NCBI GenBank assembly: GCA_018114805.1 | Contig: CP073042.1 | Span: 3,286,001-3,350,000 of the forward strand | Direction: 5' to 3' | Length of the DNA stretch: 64,000 nt | DNA from: Candidatus Streptomyces philanthi | GTDB taxonomy: Bacteria; Actinomycetota; Actinomycetes; Streptomycetales; Streptomycetaceae | In this document: one piece after another, positions 9,611 to 19,280 of the stretch | Layout of the letters: the number at the start of each line of letters is the position of its first letter | How positions within the stretch are numbered: the stretch's first letter is position 1 | Made by a program: the position numbers and the translations under genes | The notes under the pieces: generated by a model | What the model was told of the DNA's origin: nothing | What the model saw: the letters and a program-made list of their open reading frames with translations, nothing else | The model's database searches: none

Positions 9611-9671
9611 AAGCCCGTCGTCGTCTTCCGCCGCTCCTTTTGCCCGGCGCACCACTCGTCAGGAGAACCCC

Positions 9672-11403
9672 ATGCCCCCTCAGCAGTCCGACAGGCAGCA
9701 GAAGAACAGCGCGCGGGCGACAGGTCAGCGCGCGCCGCTGGCGGACTCCGCGTCCGTGCTCGGCGCACTGAACCGGCTCGACCGGCGCCGCCGGAGTCGC
9801 CGCGACCGGGCTGGCCACGCTTACCGGCTGCACCACCGGAACGAGCGCCACCGGCAAGGGCGCCGAGGGATTCCGCAAGGTCAAGCTGCCGACGTACGTG
9901 CCCGCCAACGTCGCGCCCGCCGACCTCGCCGGCAACGCGCAGGGCCTGGACGCCGCGTACCTGCGCTACCCGAAGAAGCTGGTGCGCTCGGTGCCGAAGC
10001 CGCCCGGTGAGGGGGAGTCGATCAGCGCGCTCACCGAGACGTTCACGACGCCGGCGCTCGCGATGGACCGCAACCGCTACTGGAAGGAGCTGAACGAGCG
10101 GCTCGGCTCCGAGCTGAAGATGAACATCGTCGTGGACAGCGGCGCCGACGCGTAGTTCACGAAGTTCAACGCCATCATCGCCAGCGGCTACATTCCCGAC
10201 CTGGTGTGGTTCCCGCCCAACCAGGGCCTGCGCAAGGTCCCGTAACTCCTGCAGGCCAAGTTCCACGACCTGACCTCGCACCTGTCCGGAGACGCCGTCA
10301 AGAAGTACCCCAACCTGGCCAACCTCCCGGACTACGCGTGGAAGACCGCCGTCATCAACGCCAAGATCGCCGGAGTTCCCGTCGCGTACGGACGCATGGG
10401 GCAGATCTACGTCGTCAACGAGGACTTCTGGAAGCCCGTCGGCGGATACGCCTTCGACAGCGCGCAGGACTTCCTGGACAAGGGCAAGGAACTCCTCGAC
10501 ACGCGGCGCAAGAAGTACGTCCTGGAACCGGCGTACGTGAACGCGCACAACATGTTCGCGCAGTGGTTCGGCGCGCCCTCCTCCTGGCGGCTCGACGGCT
10601 GAAAGCTTACCGCCCGGTACGAGACCGACGAGTACTTCGAGGCCCTGGAGTTCGCGGTCAAGGTCTTCAAGGCCGGCCTCTTCTGGCCGGACCCGAACCT
10701 GACCACCATGCGCGAGAAGATGGCACAGGGCACGCTCGGCGCCTACGTGCAGTCCTTCCCGTCGTTCCTGGTGGACGTGAAGACGTACGAGTTCCCCTTC
10801 GGCGTCATCGTGCCATTCGCCGCCAAGCCCGGGGTGAGCGCGCACTTCGACTTCGGGGCCGGCTCGGTCGGCTTCACCGCGATCAGCAAGGGCGCCGACA
10901 GCAAGCGCATCCCCACCCTGCTCGGCGTGCTCGACTATCTCGCCGCGCCGTTCGCCACCGAGGAGCGGCTGTTCCTGGAGAACGGCGCCGAGGGCACCCA
11001 CCACAAGCGCACCGGTGACGGCGACGTCGTCCTGACCGAGAAGGGCAACGCGGAGGCGCTCACCACCGCCATGCCGCTGGCCTTCCTCGCCAACGCCCCC
11101 GAGTACCTGTACCTGCCCAGCAAGCCCGACCTGACCCGCCGCATCCACGGCTGGCGGCAGGAACTCCTGAAGATCGGCCAGGCCAGCCCGGTGATCGGCC
11201 ACTACTCCGACACCAACGCCGACAAGGGCACCTCCCTGACCAAGGCGCTCAACGACGGCGTGCTCGACATCATCGCCGGCCGCAAGTCGCTCTCCGACTT
11301 CGACGGACTCCTCAGGAGCTGGCGCTCCGGCGGCGGCGACCGCATCCGCAGGGAGTACGAGGATTCGCTGGCCAGCGAGAAGAAGGGCAAGCAGGCCAAG
11401 TAG
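9672..11403 (+). pseudogene. Sugar ABC-transporter solute-binding lipoprotein with three in-frame stops and a frameshift
   Basis: This is the LplA-type binding protein of the importer, about 575 residues if whole. ATG 9672 begins a twin-arginine-like leader, but an extra base near 9770 shifts the frame before the lipobox (GLATLTGC, Cys codon near 9829). Downstream, one continuous frame reads a full family-like protein interrupted by TAG 10153-10155, TAA 10243-10245 and TGA 10600-10602. Sequence on both sides of each stop stays in the same frame and remains well conserved (for example VLEPAYVNAHNMFAQWFGAP before the last stop). Either the gene died recently or the stops are errors. Confidence 0.85.
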
Positions 11404-11429
11404 CCGCACCGGGAGACCGGCCATCCACG

Positions 11430-11470
11430 CCGGCGTGCCCCGCCCCCCCCCGGGGGGCGGGGCACGCCGG
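11430..11470 (+). terminator. Perfect palindromic hairpin after the binding-protein gene
   Basis: CCGGCGTGCCCCGCCCCCC is mirrored by GGGGGGCGGGGCACGCCGG around a central C/G run. It lies between the binding protein and the oxidoreductase, so the latter may be expressed at a lower level. Confidence 0.65.
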
Positions 11471-11488
11471 TCACCTAGGGAGAAGGAC

Positions 11489-12673
11489 ATGGAAGACCTG
11501 CGCATCGGAGTCATCGGCCTCGGGCTGCGCGCCAACCTGGCCGTCGCCGCGCACCGGCCGGGCCACGGCTCGGTCGTGGCCGCCGTCGCCGACACCGACG
11601 AGGCGGTGCGCGCCAGGGTGCCCGAGCGGTTCGAGGGCGCGCGGGCCGTCGCCGACCACCGCACGCTCCTGGACGACCCGGGCATCGAAGCGGTCATCGT
11701 CGCCACGCCCGACGGCACGCACGAGGCCATCGCCCGCGCGGCGCTGTCGGCCGGCAAGCCCACCTACCTGGAGAAGCCGCTGGGCATCACCGTCGAGCAG
11801 TGCAACGCGATCCTGCGCGCCGGCTACGAGAGCGGCACCTGGCTCTACGTCGGGCACAACATGCGGCACATGGGCGTGGTGCGGCTGATGCGCGACCTGA
11901 TTGCCCGGGGCGACATCGGCGAGCCGAAGACGGTGTGGGTGCGGCACTTCGTCTCGTACGGCGGCGACTACTACTTCAAGGACTGGCACGCGGACCGGCG
12001 GCGCACCACGGGGCTGCTGCTCCAGAAGGCGGCGCACGCCATCGACGTGGTCCACTAGCTGGCCGGCGGCTACACCGAGCGGGTCAACGCGCTGGGCGAC
12101 CTCATGGTCTACGGCGATCTGCCGCGCCGCGAGCCGGACATGCCGCGCCCGGACGGCTGGCTGCGCGAGTTCGACTGGCCGCCGACCGCGCGCCGCGACC
12201 TGCACCACGTCGTGGACGTCGAGGACGTGTCGGTGATGAACATGCGGCTGGACAACGGCGTGATCGCCGCGTACCAGCAGTGCCACTTCAGCCCCGACTA
12301 CTTCCGCAACTACACGGTCATCGGCACCGAGGGCCGGATCGAGAACTTCGGCGACTGCCCCGGCGACCTGGTCAGGTTGTGGAACACCGGCCCGAGCGGC
12401 TACCGGTCCGGCAGCGACGCGGAGTTCCGGGTGCCGGAGGCGAAGGGCTCGCACGGCGGCGCGGACGAGCGGATCATCGCGGAGTTCTGCCGCTTCGTGC
12501 GCGAGGGCGGCGCCACCGACACCTCGCCGGTGGCCGCCCGGATGAGCGTGGACGCCGGCGAGTTGGCCACCCGCTCGCTGCGCGACGGCGGCACCTCCTA
12601 CGACGTGCCGCCGCTCGCGCCGGAGCTGCTGGCCTACTACGCGGCGGGCCAACAGCGCCCCGCCGACGCCTGA
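11489..12673 (+). pseudogene. Gfo/Idh/MocA-family oxidoreductase with one in-frame TAG
   Basis: A NAD(P)-dependent sugar or inositol dehydrogenase-like protein, 394 codons. The N-terminal Rossmann motif GVIGLGLRANLAV and the EKPLGI motif (Lys of the catalytic EKP) are intact. TAG at 12056-12058 interrupts the frame between KAAHAIDVVH and LAGGYTERVNALGD. By family comparison a Trp is expected there, so TGG to TAG is the simplest change. The remainder to 12673 stays in frame. It probably processed the imported sugar. Confidence 0.85.
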
Positions 12674-12727
12674 GCCGCGGGGCCGGGGCCGCACAGTTCG
12701 GGGGGCGGACCCGGCCCCGCCACCACC

Positions 12728-12768
12728 CCGGTGGCCGGGCCGGGCTGCCCCTGCGGCCCGGCCACCGG
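12728..12768. terminator. Bidirectional hairpin between convergent genes
   Basis: CCGGTGGCCGGGCCG (12728-12742) pairs with CGGCCCGGCCACCGG (12754-12768), a perfect 15-bp stem. It lies between the oxidoreductase (+) and dtpA (-). Confidence 0.75.
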
Positions 12769-12821
12769 TCCACGTCGCGTGCGTGAACATCCGCGTACGG
12801 GAGGGGAGTCGGGGGCGCGCC

Positions 12822-14084
12822 TCAGCCCTCCAGCAGGGGCTGTCCCACGTACTTGTCCGGCTTCGCCGCCGCCGGCACCGCGAACAGGCCGCTCGCCTCG
12901 TGCCGCAGGAAGCGCGAGAGGCCGTCGCCGCGGTCCAGCTTGCGCTGGACGGGCACGAAGCCGCGCATCGGGTCCGCCTGCCAGGCGATGAACAGCAGCC
13001 CGGCGTCCGGCTGGCCGTCGTCGCGGAAGCCGTCGTGGTACGAGTACGGGCGGCGCAGCATCGCCGCGCCCTGGTTGGACTCGGGCGCGGCCACCCGCAC
13101 GTGCGCGTCCCCACGGATGGCGATCGAGCCGTCCTCGGTGAACTTCTCCAGGTCCACCGGCGTGGTCTCGGTGCCGCCAGAGAGCGGGGCGCCGTCCGAC
13201 TTGCGGCGGCCGATGACGCGCTCCTGCTGCTCCAGGGACAGGTGGTCCCAGGTGTCCAGGAGCATCCGGATGCGCCGCACCACCGCGTACGAGCCGCCGC
13301 CCATCCACGCGGGCGAGCTGGCGTCGCCGCCCTTGGGGACGAAGACGCGGGCGTCGAAGTCGTCCTCCTCGGGCTTGGGGTTGTTGGTGCCGTCGATCTG
13401 GCCCATCAGGTTGCGGGTGGTGCGCGGCTTGTCGGTGGCGCCCGGCGTGCGGTTGAAGCCGGTCATCTGCCAGCGCACCCTGGCCCTGTTGCCGGCCACG
13501 CGTTGCAGGACGCGCAGCGCGTTGAAGGCCACCAGGCCGTCGTTGGCGCCGATCTGGAGCCACAGGTCGCCGTCGCTGCGGGCCTTGTCGAGCACGTCGG
13601 AGGAGAAGTCCGGCAGCGGGGCCAGCGCCTGTGGCAGTTGCTTCGTCAGCCCCACCTTGCCGAAGAAGGCGCGCCCGAAGCCGATGGTGACGGTGAGCGA
13701 GGCCGGGCCCGCGTCCAGCGCGCTGCCGGTGTCCTCGTGGTCCGCGGGACGGCCCTCGACCAGCGCCCGCGCGGCCTGGGTCCAGCGGCGCAGCAGCGCG
13801 GCGGCGGCCTTGCGGTCGGCGCGCGGGGCGAGGTCGAAGGCGACGAGGTGGCCGTGGACCTGGTGCGGGTCGAGGATGCCGGCCTGCGGCCTGCCGTGCG
13901 CGCGGGCCTGCCCGCCGAAGTCCACGGCCGAGGCGCCGATGCTGGTCAGCGCGGTGGTCCCGGTGTCGTCGCGGGTCGCGCGGTCCGCCGCCACGGCGCT
14001 CGCGCCGCCGGCGACGAGCCCGGCGGCGCCCGCCGCCCCCGCGGTGCCGAGGAGGCGGCGGCGGGAGATGGAGTCCAAAGTCAT
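12822..14084 (-). CDS. dtpA: Dye-decolourising peroxidase, Tat-secreted (DtpA type)
   Basis: A 420-residue haem peroxidase acting outside the membrane. The N-terminus ISRRRLLGTAGAAGAAGLVAGG is a twin-arginine signal. The DyP GXXDG motif reads LMGQIDGTNNP, and GDAHVRVAAPESN carries the proximal haem His. In Streptomyces lividans DtpA works with ECuC and Sco in extracytoplasmic copper homeostasis; the same neighbours are present here. The ATG at 14082-14084 overlaps the copCD stop (ATGA), showing translational coupling. Confidence 0.94.
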   Translation of the reverse strand: MTLDSISRRRLLGTAGAAGAAGLVAGGASAVAADRATRDDTGTTALTSIGASAVDFGGQARAHGRPQAGILDPHQVHGHLVAFDLAPRADRKAAAALLRRWTQAARALVEGRPADHEDTGSALDAGPASLTVTIGFGRAFFGKVGLTKQLPQALAPLPDFSSDVLDKARSDGDLWLQIGANDGLVAFNALRVLQRVAGNRARVRWQMTGFNRTPGATDKPRTTRNLMGQIDGTNNPKPEEDDFDARVFVPKGGDASSPAWMGGGSYAVVRRIRMLLDTWDHLSLEQQERVIGRRKSDGAPLSGGTETTPVDLEKFTEDGSIAIRGDAHVRVAAPESNQGAAMLRRPYSYHDGFRDDGQPDAGLLFIAWQADPMRGFVPVQRKLDRGDGLSRFLRHEASGLFAVPAAAKPDKYVGQPLLEG

Positions 14085-16228
14085 GGTCCGACCTTCAGGG
14101 CGTCGGTCTCCGTCACCTGGTCGATGTCGGAGGTGCGTACGGTCAACGAGAGCTGCCAGTCGCCTGGCATGGGGAGTTGCACGCCGGTCGCGCTCCAGTG
14201 GCCCGCCGAGACGCGGTTGAGGGAGATCCCGAGCGGGCCGATGCCGCGCTCCCGCAAGGTGAGGGACGCCTTGAGTTCGGGGACGTCGGCGGGCTTGCCG
14301 GCGGGGTCGGTGAGGTAGGCGTGGAAGGTGTTGTCGCCCGAGCGCCCCGGGTCGAGCGTCACCTCGGCGATGCCGCGCCCGTTCGGGCCCCCGGTGTCGT
14401 ACGGGACGCCGAGGCTGACCGGGCCCGTGGTGACGCTCTGCCCGGCCGCCTCCTGCTCGGTCTCCGCGCGGCCCGGCTGGGTCCCGGTGAGCACGGTGGT
14501 GACGACGAGCAGGACCACGGCGACGCCGGTCTCGACGGCCACCGAGCGGCGCAGCCCGGAGCGCGTCGGGTCCGCGTCGCGCTCGCGGCGGGTGCGGGCC
14601 GCGCTGACGGCGGCCCGCTGCCGGGCGAGTTGCGCGGCCCGCGTGTCGTCGCCGGCGGCCTTGGCCCCGGGCTTGGCCTTGCCGCCGGGGGCGCCCCCGG
14701 CCTTGGGCTTGGCTTTGGCCTCTGCCTTGGCGTCCGGCCCCGGCTCCGGCTCGGTCTCCGGCGTGGCCCTGGCCCTGGGACCGGCCTTGGCCTTGGCTTC
14801 CGCCGTGCCGGTCGCTCTGCCGGCCGCCTTGGCCGTGGCCGCCGCGCCGCGTGGCGCCGGCGCGGTGTCGGGGGCGGTGTCGAGGCGGGATGTCCAGCGC
14901 CGCGAGAGGCCGGCGACGCCCACCAGGAGCACCACCAGGCCGACCTTCACCAGCAGCCAGCGCCCGTACTCGGTGTCGGTCAGCGCGTGCCACGAGCCGA
15001 CCTGCCGCCAGGACTGGTAGAGCCCGGTGACCACTAGCGCGACCACCGAGCCGAAGGCCAGCCGCGAGAAGCGGCGCACCGCGAGCCGGGGCAGCCGCGC
15101 CTCGGTCCGCAGCGCGACCAGCAGCGCGGTCAGTCCGCCCAACCAGACGGCCACGGCCAGCAGGTGCACGATGTCTACCGGCACGGCCAGCGCCCGCTGG
15201 ATGCCCACCGACGCGTGCTCGGCCAGCGCCCAGGTGGCGGCGAGTCCACCGGCGACGAGGGCGCCCCCGACGCCGACGGACCACGCCAGGTCGGTCCGCC
15301 CGGCCAGGGCGGGCCCCGCGGCTGGTGTCCGGCCGCCACCGCGCGTGGGTCGCGCGTGTCGGCCGGCGCCGCCACGGGTCCGCCCGTAGCCGGCCGGCGC
15401 GTACGACCCGAACAGCACCGCCATGCACACCGCCGCCGCGGCGAGCAGCAGCAGTCGGCACAGCAGTGCCGTGCCCGGCTTGGTGTCCAGGACGTCCCGC
15501 ACCAGGCCGAGGTCGAACGCGGCGCCGATTCCCCTGCCGTTGCTGGTGTACGGGCTGCGCAGCAGCAACAGCGCGACGGTGGCGCCGAACAGCGTCCCCC
15601 AGCCGGTCGCCGCCACCCGCCGCACGGCGCGGTTGGCGTGGCAGTGACCGGCGAACACGCACCCGCCCACCAGCAGCACGAAGCCGCCGTACGCCGCGTA
15701 CCGGGCGATGCCGTACAGCGCCGAGACCGTCTCGTCGGGCTCCGCGCTCGGCAGCACGACGGAGGTCTTGGACGGCGCGCCGACGGAGAAGGTGAACGCG
15801 CCGCCCACCGGGTGGCTGTCCTCCGAGACCGCCTGCCAGGCCACCGTGAACGTGCCGTCGGCCAGCCCGGAGCGCAGCCCCACGGTGGCCGTGGACGACT
15901 TGCCGGCCACGTGCGCCGGCTTCCCGTCGTCCACCCGCTCCCACTGGGGGTCGAGCACCCGCACTGAGTCGTCCGAGAGCAGCACCCCCTCCGAGAAGGT
16001 GAGCGTGACGCGCTCGGGCGCCCGCTGGAGCACCGCGTCCTTCGCCGGGTCGGTACCGGTCAGTGCGGCGTGCGCGGCGGCCGGGGACGCGCCGGCGCCG
16101 AGCGCGCACAGCAGCGCCGCGAGCAGCGCGCCGAGCACGGCCAGCGCTCGGCGCGACCGGGCGCGGCCCGGGCGCGCCGGCGCGGCTGACCGCTCGTCCG
16201 ACGGGTGCGGGGCAGGGGGCTGGGGCAT
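14081..16228 (-). CDS. CopC-CopD fusion copper-resistance membrane protein (YcnJ-like)
   Basis: A 715-residue protein. Order: signal segment ending SPAAAHA, so the mature protein starts with the copper-binding His of HAALTGTDPAKDAVLQRAP; CopC beta-sandwich (to about residue 140, with EDSHPVGGAFTFSVG); about eight CopD membrane helices (155-440); then a long Ala/Lys/Pro-rich charged linker (about 445-530) and one more membrane helix before a C-terminal beta domain ending DALKVGP. The linker is unusually long and basic. It imports or passes copper to periplasmic chaperones. Stop and dtpA start overlap; ECuC ends five bases upstream. Confidence 0.92.
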   Translation of the reverse strand: MPQPPAPHPSDERSAAPARPGRARSRRALAVLGALLAALLCALGAGASPAAAHAALTGTDPAKDAVLQRAPERVTLTFSEGVLLSDDSVRVLDPQWERVDDGKPAHVAGKSSTATVGLRSGLADGTFTVAWQAVSEDSHPVGGAFTFSVGAPSKTSVVLPSAEPDETVSALYGIARYAAYGGFVLLVGGCVFAGHCHANRAVRRVAATGWGTLFGATVALLLLRSPYTSNGRGIGAAFDLGLVRDVLDTKPGTALLCRLLLLAAAAVCMAVLFGSYAPAGYGRTRGGAGRHARPTRGGGRTPAAGPALAGRTDLAWSVGVGGALVAGGLAATWALAEHASVGIQRALAVPVDIVHLLAVAVWLGGLTALLVALRTEARLPRLAVRRFSRLAFGSVVALVVTGLYQSWRQVGSWHALTDTEYGRWLLVKVGLVVLLVGVAGLSRRWTSRLDTAPDTAPAPRGAAATAKAAGRATGTAEAKAKAGPRARATPETEPEPGPDAKAEAKAKPKAGGAPGGKAKPGAKAAGDDTRAAQLARQRAAVSAARTRRERDADPTRSGLRRSVAVETGVAVVLLVVTTVLTGTQPGRAETEQEAAGQSVTTGPVSLGVPYDTGGPNGRGIAEVTLDPGRSGDNTFHAYLTDPAGKPADVPELKASLTLRERGIGPLGISLNRVSAGHWSATGVQLPMPGDWQLSLTVRTSDIDQVTETDALKVGP

Positions 16229-16233
16229 GCGGA

Positions 16234-16761
16234 TCAGACCTCCGGCTGGTACGACGTCGGCTTGACCGGGACGCTGACCTCGATCGCCGGGGACTTGGCG
16301 AAGTGCAGGGTCAGCGTGACGGTCTCGCCCACCTTCGGCTGGCGGGTCAGCTTCTCCAGCATCAGGTGGTCGCCGCCGCGGGCGAGGTCGAGTTCGCCGC
16401 CGGCGGGCACCTCGAACTCGGACACCCTGCGCATGGCGGTGCCCTCGGTCGTGTGCATGGTGACGCGGTCTGAGAGCGCCGTGGTGACCGAGGTGAGCCG
16501 GTCGGCTGCGTCGCCGGAGTTGCGCACGCTCAGGTAGCCGGCCGCGATGTCCGGCGTGGGCGGCTGCGGCAGGCACGCGCCGGCCACGGCCAGCTTCGCG
16601 GAGCCGCCCGCGTCGTTGTCGTCGTCGTCCGACCCGCACGCGGTGAGCAGCAGCCCGCCGAGTCCGAGGGCGAGCGAGGTGGCGGCGGCGAGCGCCGTCC
16701 TGGATACCCGGCGCGCGCGGGGCCCCCGCGCTGTCGCCGGGCCCTGTGGCGGGCGGGTCAC
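16234..16761 (-). CDS. ecuC: PCu(A)C copper chaperone lipoprotein
   Basis: A 175-residue lipoprotein with lipobox LLLTACGSD. The PCu(A)C copper(I) site is seen as RVTMHTTEGTAMRRV and, after about 20 residues, DHLMLEKLTRQPKVGE, matching H(M)X10MX21HXM. It should hand copper to Sco or to secreted cuproenzymes. Its ATG (16759-16761) overlaps the sco stop by four bases, and it is followed at five bases by copCD. The symbol follows the S. lividans sco-ecuC-dtpA arrangement. Confidence 0.9.
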   Translation of the reverse strand: MTRPPQGPATARGPRARRVSRTALAAATSLALGLGGLLLTACGSDDDDNDAGGSAKLAVAGACLPQPPTPDIAAGYLSVRNSGDAADRLTSVTTALSDRVTMHTTEGTAMRRVSEFEVPAGGELDLARGGDHLMLEKLTRQPKVGETVTLTLHFAKSPAIEVSVPVKPTSYQPEV

Positions 16762-17420
16762 GGGTTCTGCCCCTTCACGATGCTGGGCAGCTCACGGCTG
16801 TAGGCGGTGGTGGTGGTCTCCGTCATGTACAGCCAGTGGCCCTTGTCGTCCTTGGGCGAGAAGCCGATGACCTCGGCGCCGTGGTTGACGGTGACGGTGC
16901 CGTCCTTCTCCTTCTTCGGCTTCTCGATGAAGATGCCGAGCGGCTTGGCCGCGGCCTGGATGGTCTCGATGTCGCCGGTGAGCCCGGTGAAGTCCTTGCC
17001 GCCCTGTCCGTCGAGCCAGCTCCGCATCCGCTTCGGGGTGTCCCGGTCCGGGTCGGTGGTCACGAAGACGACCTGGAGGTTGTCCTGGTCGGCCTTGGGC
17101 AGCTTGGCCTTGGCGAGGGCGACGTTGCTCATTACCATCGAGCACACGTCGGGGCAGTAGGTGTAGCCGAAGTAGACCAGGGTCGGCTTGCCCTTGGTCC
17201 GCTCGATGAGGTCGTACTTCTTGCCGTCGGTGTCGGTGAGCACCAGGTCGGGCTTCTGCTTCGGGCTGTCGAGGACGATCGCGCCCTTGTCCTTGACCGA
17301 GGGGGAGGACTTGACGGTGGCGACGCCCTTGTCGTCCGAGTCGCCTCCGCCACAGGCGGCGAGGGTGAGGCTGAGCACGGTGACGGCGGCCAGGGCGACG
17401 CCCGCGGACTTGCTACGCAT
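16758..17420 (-). CDS. sco: SCO1/SenC-family copper chaperone lipoprotein
   Basis: A 220-residue thioredoxin-fold protein anchored by lipobox LTLAACGGG. The copper-binding CXXXC is CPDVC within VYFGYTYCPDVCSMVMSNV, and the distal His is in VNHGAEVIGFSP. Sco delivers copper to the CuA site of cytochrome oxidase or, in Streptomyces, to other extracytoplasmic oxidases. It overlaps ecuC and follows ycnI after 138 bp. Confidence 0.94.
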   Translation of the reverse strand: MRSKSAGVALAAVTVLSLTLAACGGGDSDDKGVATVKSSPSVKDKGAIVLDSPKQKPDLVLTDTDGKKYDLIERTKGKPTLVYFGYTYCPDVCSMVMSNVALAKAKLPKADQDNLQVVFVTTDPDRDTPKRMRSWLDGQGGKDFTGLTGDIETIQAAAKPLGIFIEKPKKEKDGTVTVNHGAEVIGFSPKDDKGHWLYMTETTTTAYSRELPSIVKGQNP

Positions 17421-17558
17421 GGAGTTCTCTCCAGAGGGTGCTGGTGCTGGACGGTCGGGTGAGGGAGTGGGTGAGGGTGAGTCAGTGGTGCGGTCGGTTC
17501 GCGTACGCGCGGCGCGACCCGCCCGCGCGCGGCCCGGGTGCGGGCGCGGTCGGCGGGG

Positions 17559-18282
17559 TCAGGCCGAGCGGCGGCGGCCGGCGAAGACGCCGAAGGCCAC
17601 GCCCGCGATCCCGGCCGCGATGCCCACGCCGCCGATGTCGCTGTCGTCGTCAGCGGCGGCGTCCGCCGGCTGGCCCGAGGTGCCCTCGCCCGTGGCGCTC
17701 TTCTTCGTGTCGGTCGCGCCGCCCGTGCCGGCGGCGTCGGCCGCGACGAGCTTGAGCACCGGGGCCGGGGACTCCGGCTCGGGGGCGCCTTCCTTGGGCT
17801 CCTCGATCCAGCGGACGACCTCCTTGTTGGAGTACGTCTGCAGGGCCTTGAAGACCAGGTGGTTCGCCTTCTCCGGGAGCTGTCCGACGGAGAGCGGGAA
17901 CTGCTGCAACTGGCCCGGGCGCACGCCGTCGCCGTCGGCGGTCCAGGTGACCTTGTCGACCGCCTCGGTGATCTTCTTGCCGTGCGACTCCAGCGGCTTG
18001 TCGAGCTTGCCCTTGCTGACCTTGACCTGCCAACTGGGCACGGGCTGCGGCATCACGGACGACATCGGATGGTCGGCCTGGCCCGGCTGCACGCTGACGT
18101 GCGCCAGGGCGGCCACGGAGCACAGCAGGACGGCGCCGGCCGCGAGCGCGCCCGCGCCGGCGAGCTGCCGCCCCGCGCCGCCAGCGCGCGGCGCGGCTCG
18201 GGGCCGGGGCCGTGTCCAGGGCCGGGGTCGAGTGGGCGTCGGGGGCGACGGGCGTCGGGTGCGAGGTGTGCGGGGCGTTCAT
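17559..18282 (-). pseudogene. YcnI-family (DUF1775) protein, N-terminally frameshifted and internally shortened
   Basis: YcnI proteins bind copper through the mature N-terminal His and are usually about 230-250 residues. Here the readable part starts VAALAHVSVQPGQADHPMSSVMPQ and runs to a C-terminal membrane helix and RRRSA. Two anomalies appear. First, ATG 18282 (MNAPHTSHPTP) is in a different frame from the signal peptide and mature part, implying a one-base shift near 18180. Second, about 28-30 residues normally between VQPGQA and DHPMSS (the GGYATVNFKVPNE strand pair) are missing without loss of frame. Copper-binding His is retained. Confidence 0.75.
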
Positions 18283-18374
18283 GACGGGACTCCTGGGACG
18301 TTACGGGGAAGGTGAGCGCAGCGGTGGGCGACCGCGCGACACCGCCCCGGCCGTACCGGAGTGGGCGTCTCGCG

Positions 18375-19280
18375 TCAGGCCGCCAGGTCGTAGCGCGGCG
18401 GCCCGCGCCGGATCACGGCGTGGTGCAGCGCGAGGACCCGGGGTCGCGCGGGCGTCTCGCCCCCGGCGCGGGCCGCCCACGGGCGCGGCCCGACGGCGGA
18501 CCGGGACAGCCCCGCGCACACCGCGCCGACCAGCGCGAAGGCGGCCCTCAGGGTGCGGACCAGCGCCGCGTCGGCGACCTCGCGGGCGGGCGCCGCGGAC
18601 AGCGCGACGATGCGCCACAGGGCGGCGTCGCCCCGGCGCAGCAGCCAGCCGGCGGCGAGCGCGGCGAGCAGGTGTCCCAGCAGCATGGGCAGCGAGGGCA
18701 GCACCGCGTCCAGGACGGACCCGGAGCCGTGCCGGACCGCGCCCGCGACGGCCGCGCCGGTCTGCGCGTGCCGGTCGGGATCGAGCCCGGAGTCGCCGAC
18801 GATCCGCCGCGCCTTGGCCACCGAGATCTTGCCCGGCTCGTCACAGACCAGCCGCGCGGCGAGGACGATCAGCCGCCCGTCGGCGCTGTCGGGGGCCACG
18901 CCGGGTGGCAGCGCCCGGGCGCCGTCGCCGTGCGCGTGCCCGACGGCCGGCAGACCGGCCACCCCGCGCTGGGCGAGCGCGAACAGTGAGTGGAGGACGA
19001 GTTGCCCGGCCGCGAGGCCGGCCGCGATGCCCGGCAGCGAGCGCTGCCGTCCGGACAGCGGGGCCACCACGGCGAAGGTCACCAGCCACGCCACGCCCAG
19101 CGTCCACCCCGGCACCGCCGCGCACGAGGCCAGCACGTGGCCGCCGGCGGTCAGCGCGACACAGACGGTGGTGAAGAACGCGGCGCGCAGCAGCCGCAAC
19201 CCGGCGCCGGCACGCACCATCCGCCCGCGGAGCGATGAGCTCCCCGAGGGGCGGAAGCGGAGCGACGTGCGGCACAACAT
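18375..19280 (-). CDS. Integral membrane protein of the copper cluster
   Basis: About 301 residues, of unknown function. Hydrophobic segments are near residues 30-50 (AAFFTTVCVALTAGGHVLA), 55-75, 80-100, 195-215 and 235-255. A central hydrophilic loop (HAHGDGARALPPG) has two His that could bind metal. Its family usually lies directly upstream of ycnI in Streptomyces, as here. The start is uncertain: ATG 19280 is given, ATG 19220 is also possible, and the frame is open further upstream with no similarity. Confidence 0.65.
   Translation of the reverse strand: MLCRTSLRFRPSGSSSLRGRMVRAGAGLRLLRAAFFTTVCVALTAGGHVLASCAAVPGWTLGVAWLVTFAVVAPLSGRQRSLPGIAAGLAAGQLVLHSLFALAQRGVAGLPAVGHAHGDGARALPPGVAPDSADGRLIVLAARLVCDEPGKISVAKARRIVGDSGLDPDRHAQTGAAVAGAVRHGSGSVLDAVLPSLPMLLGHLLAALAAGWLLRRGDAALWRIVALSAAPAREVADAALVRTLRAAFALVGAVCAGLSRSAVGPRPWAARAGGETPARPRVLALHHAVIRRGPPRYDLAA

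Noticed and set aside
9481..11763. A 760-residue minus-strand open frame over the binding-protein gene
   Set aside because: Composition is GC-driven with no family motifs, and the plus strand carries a recognisable binding protein.
12822..16109. A 1,095-residue open frame on the minus strand covering dtpA and copCD
   Set aside because: Only its dtpA part (12822-14084) is protein-like; the rest is an antisense-frame artefact over copCD, which has clear CopC and CopD motifs in another frame.
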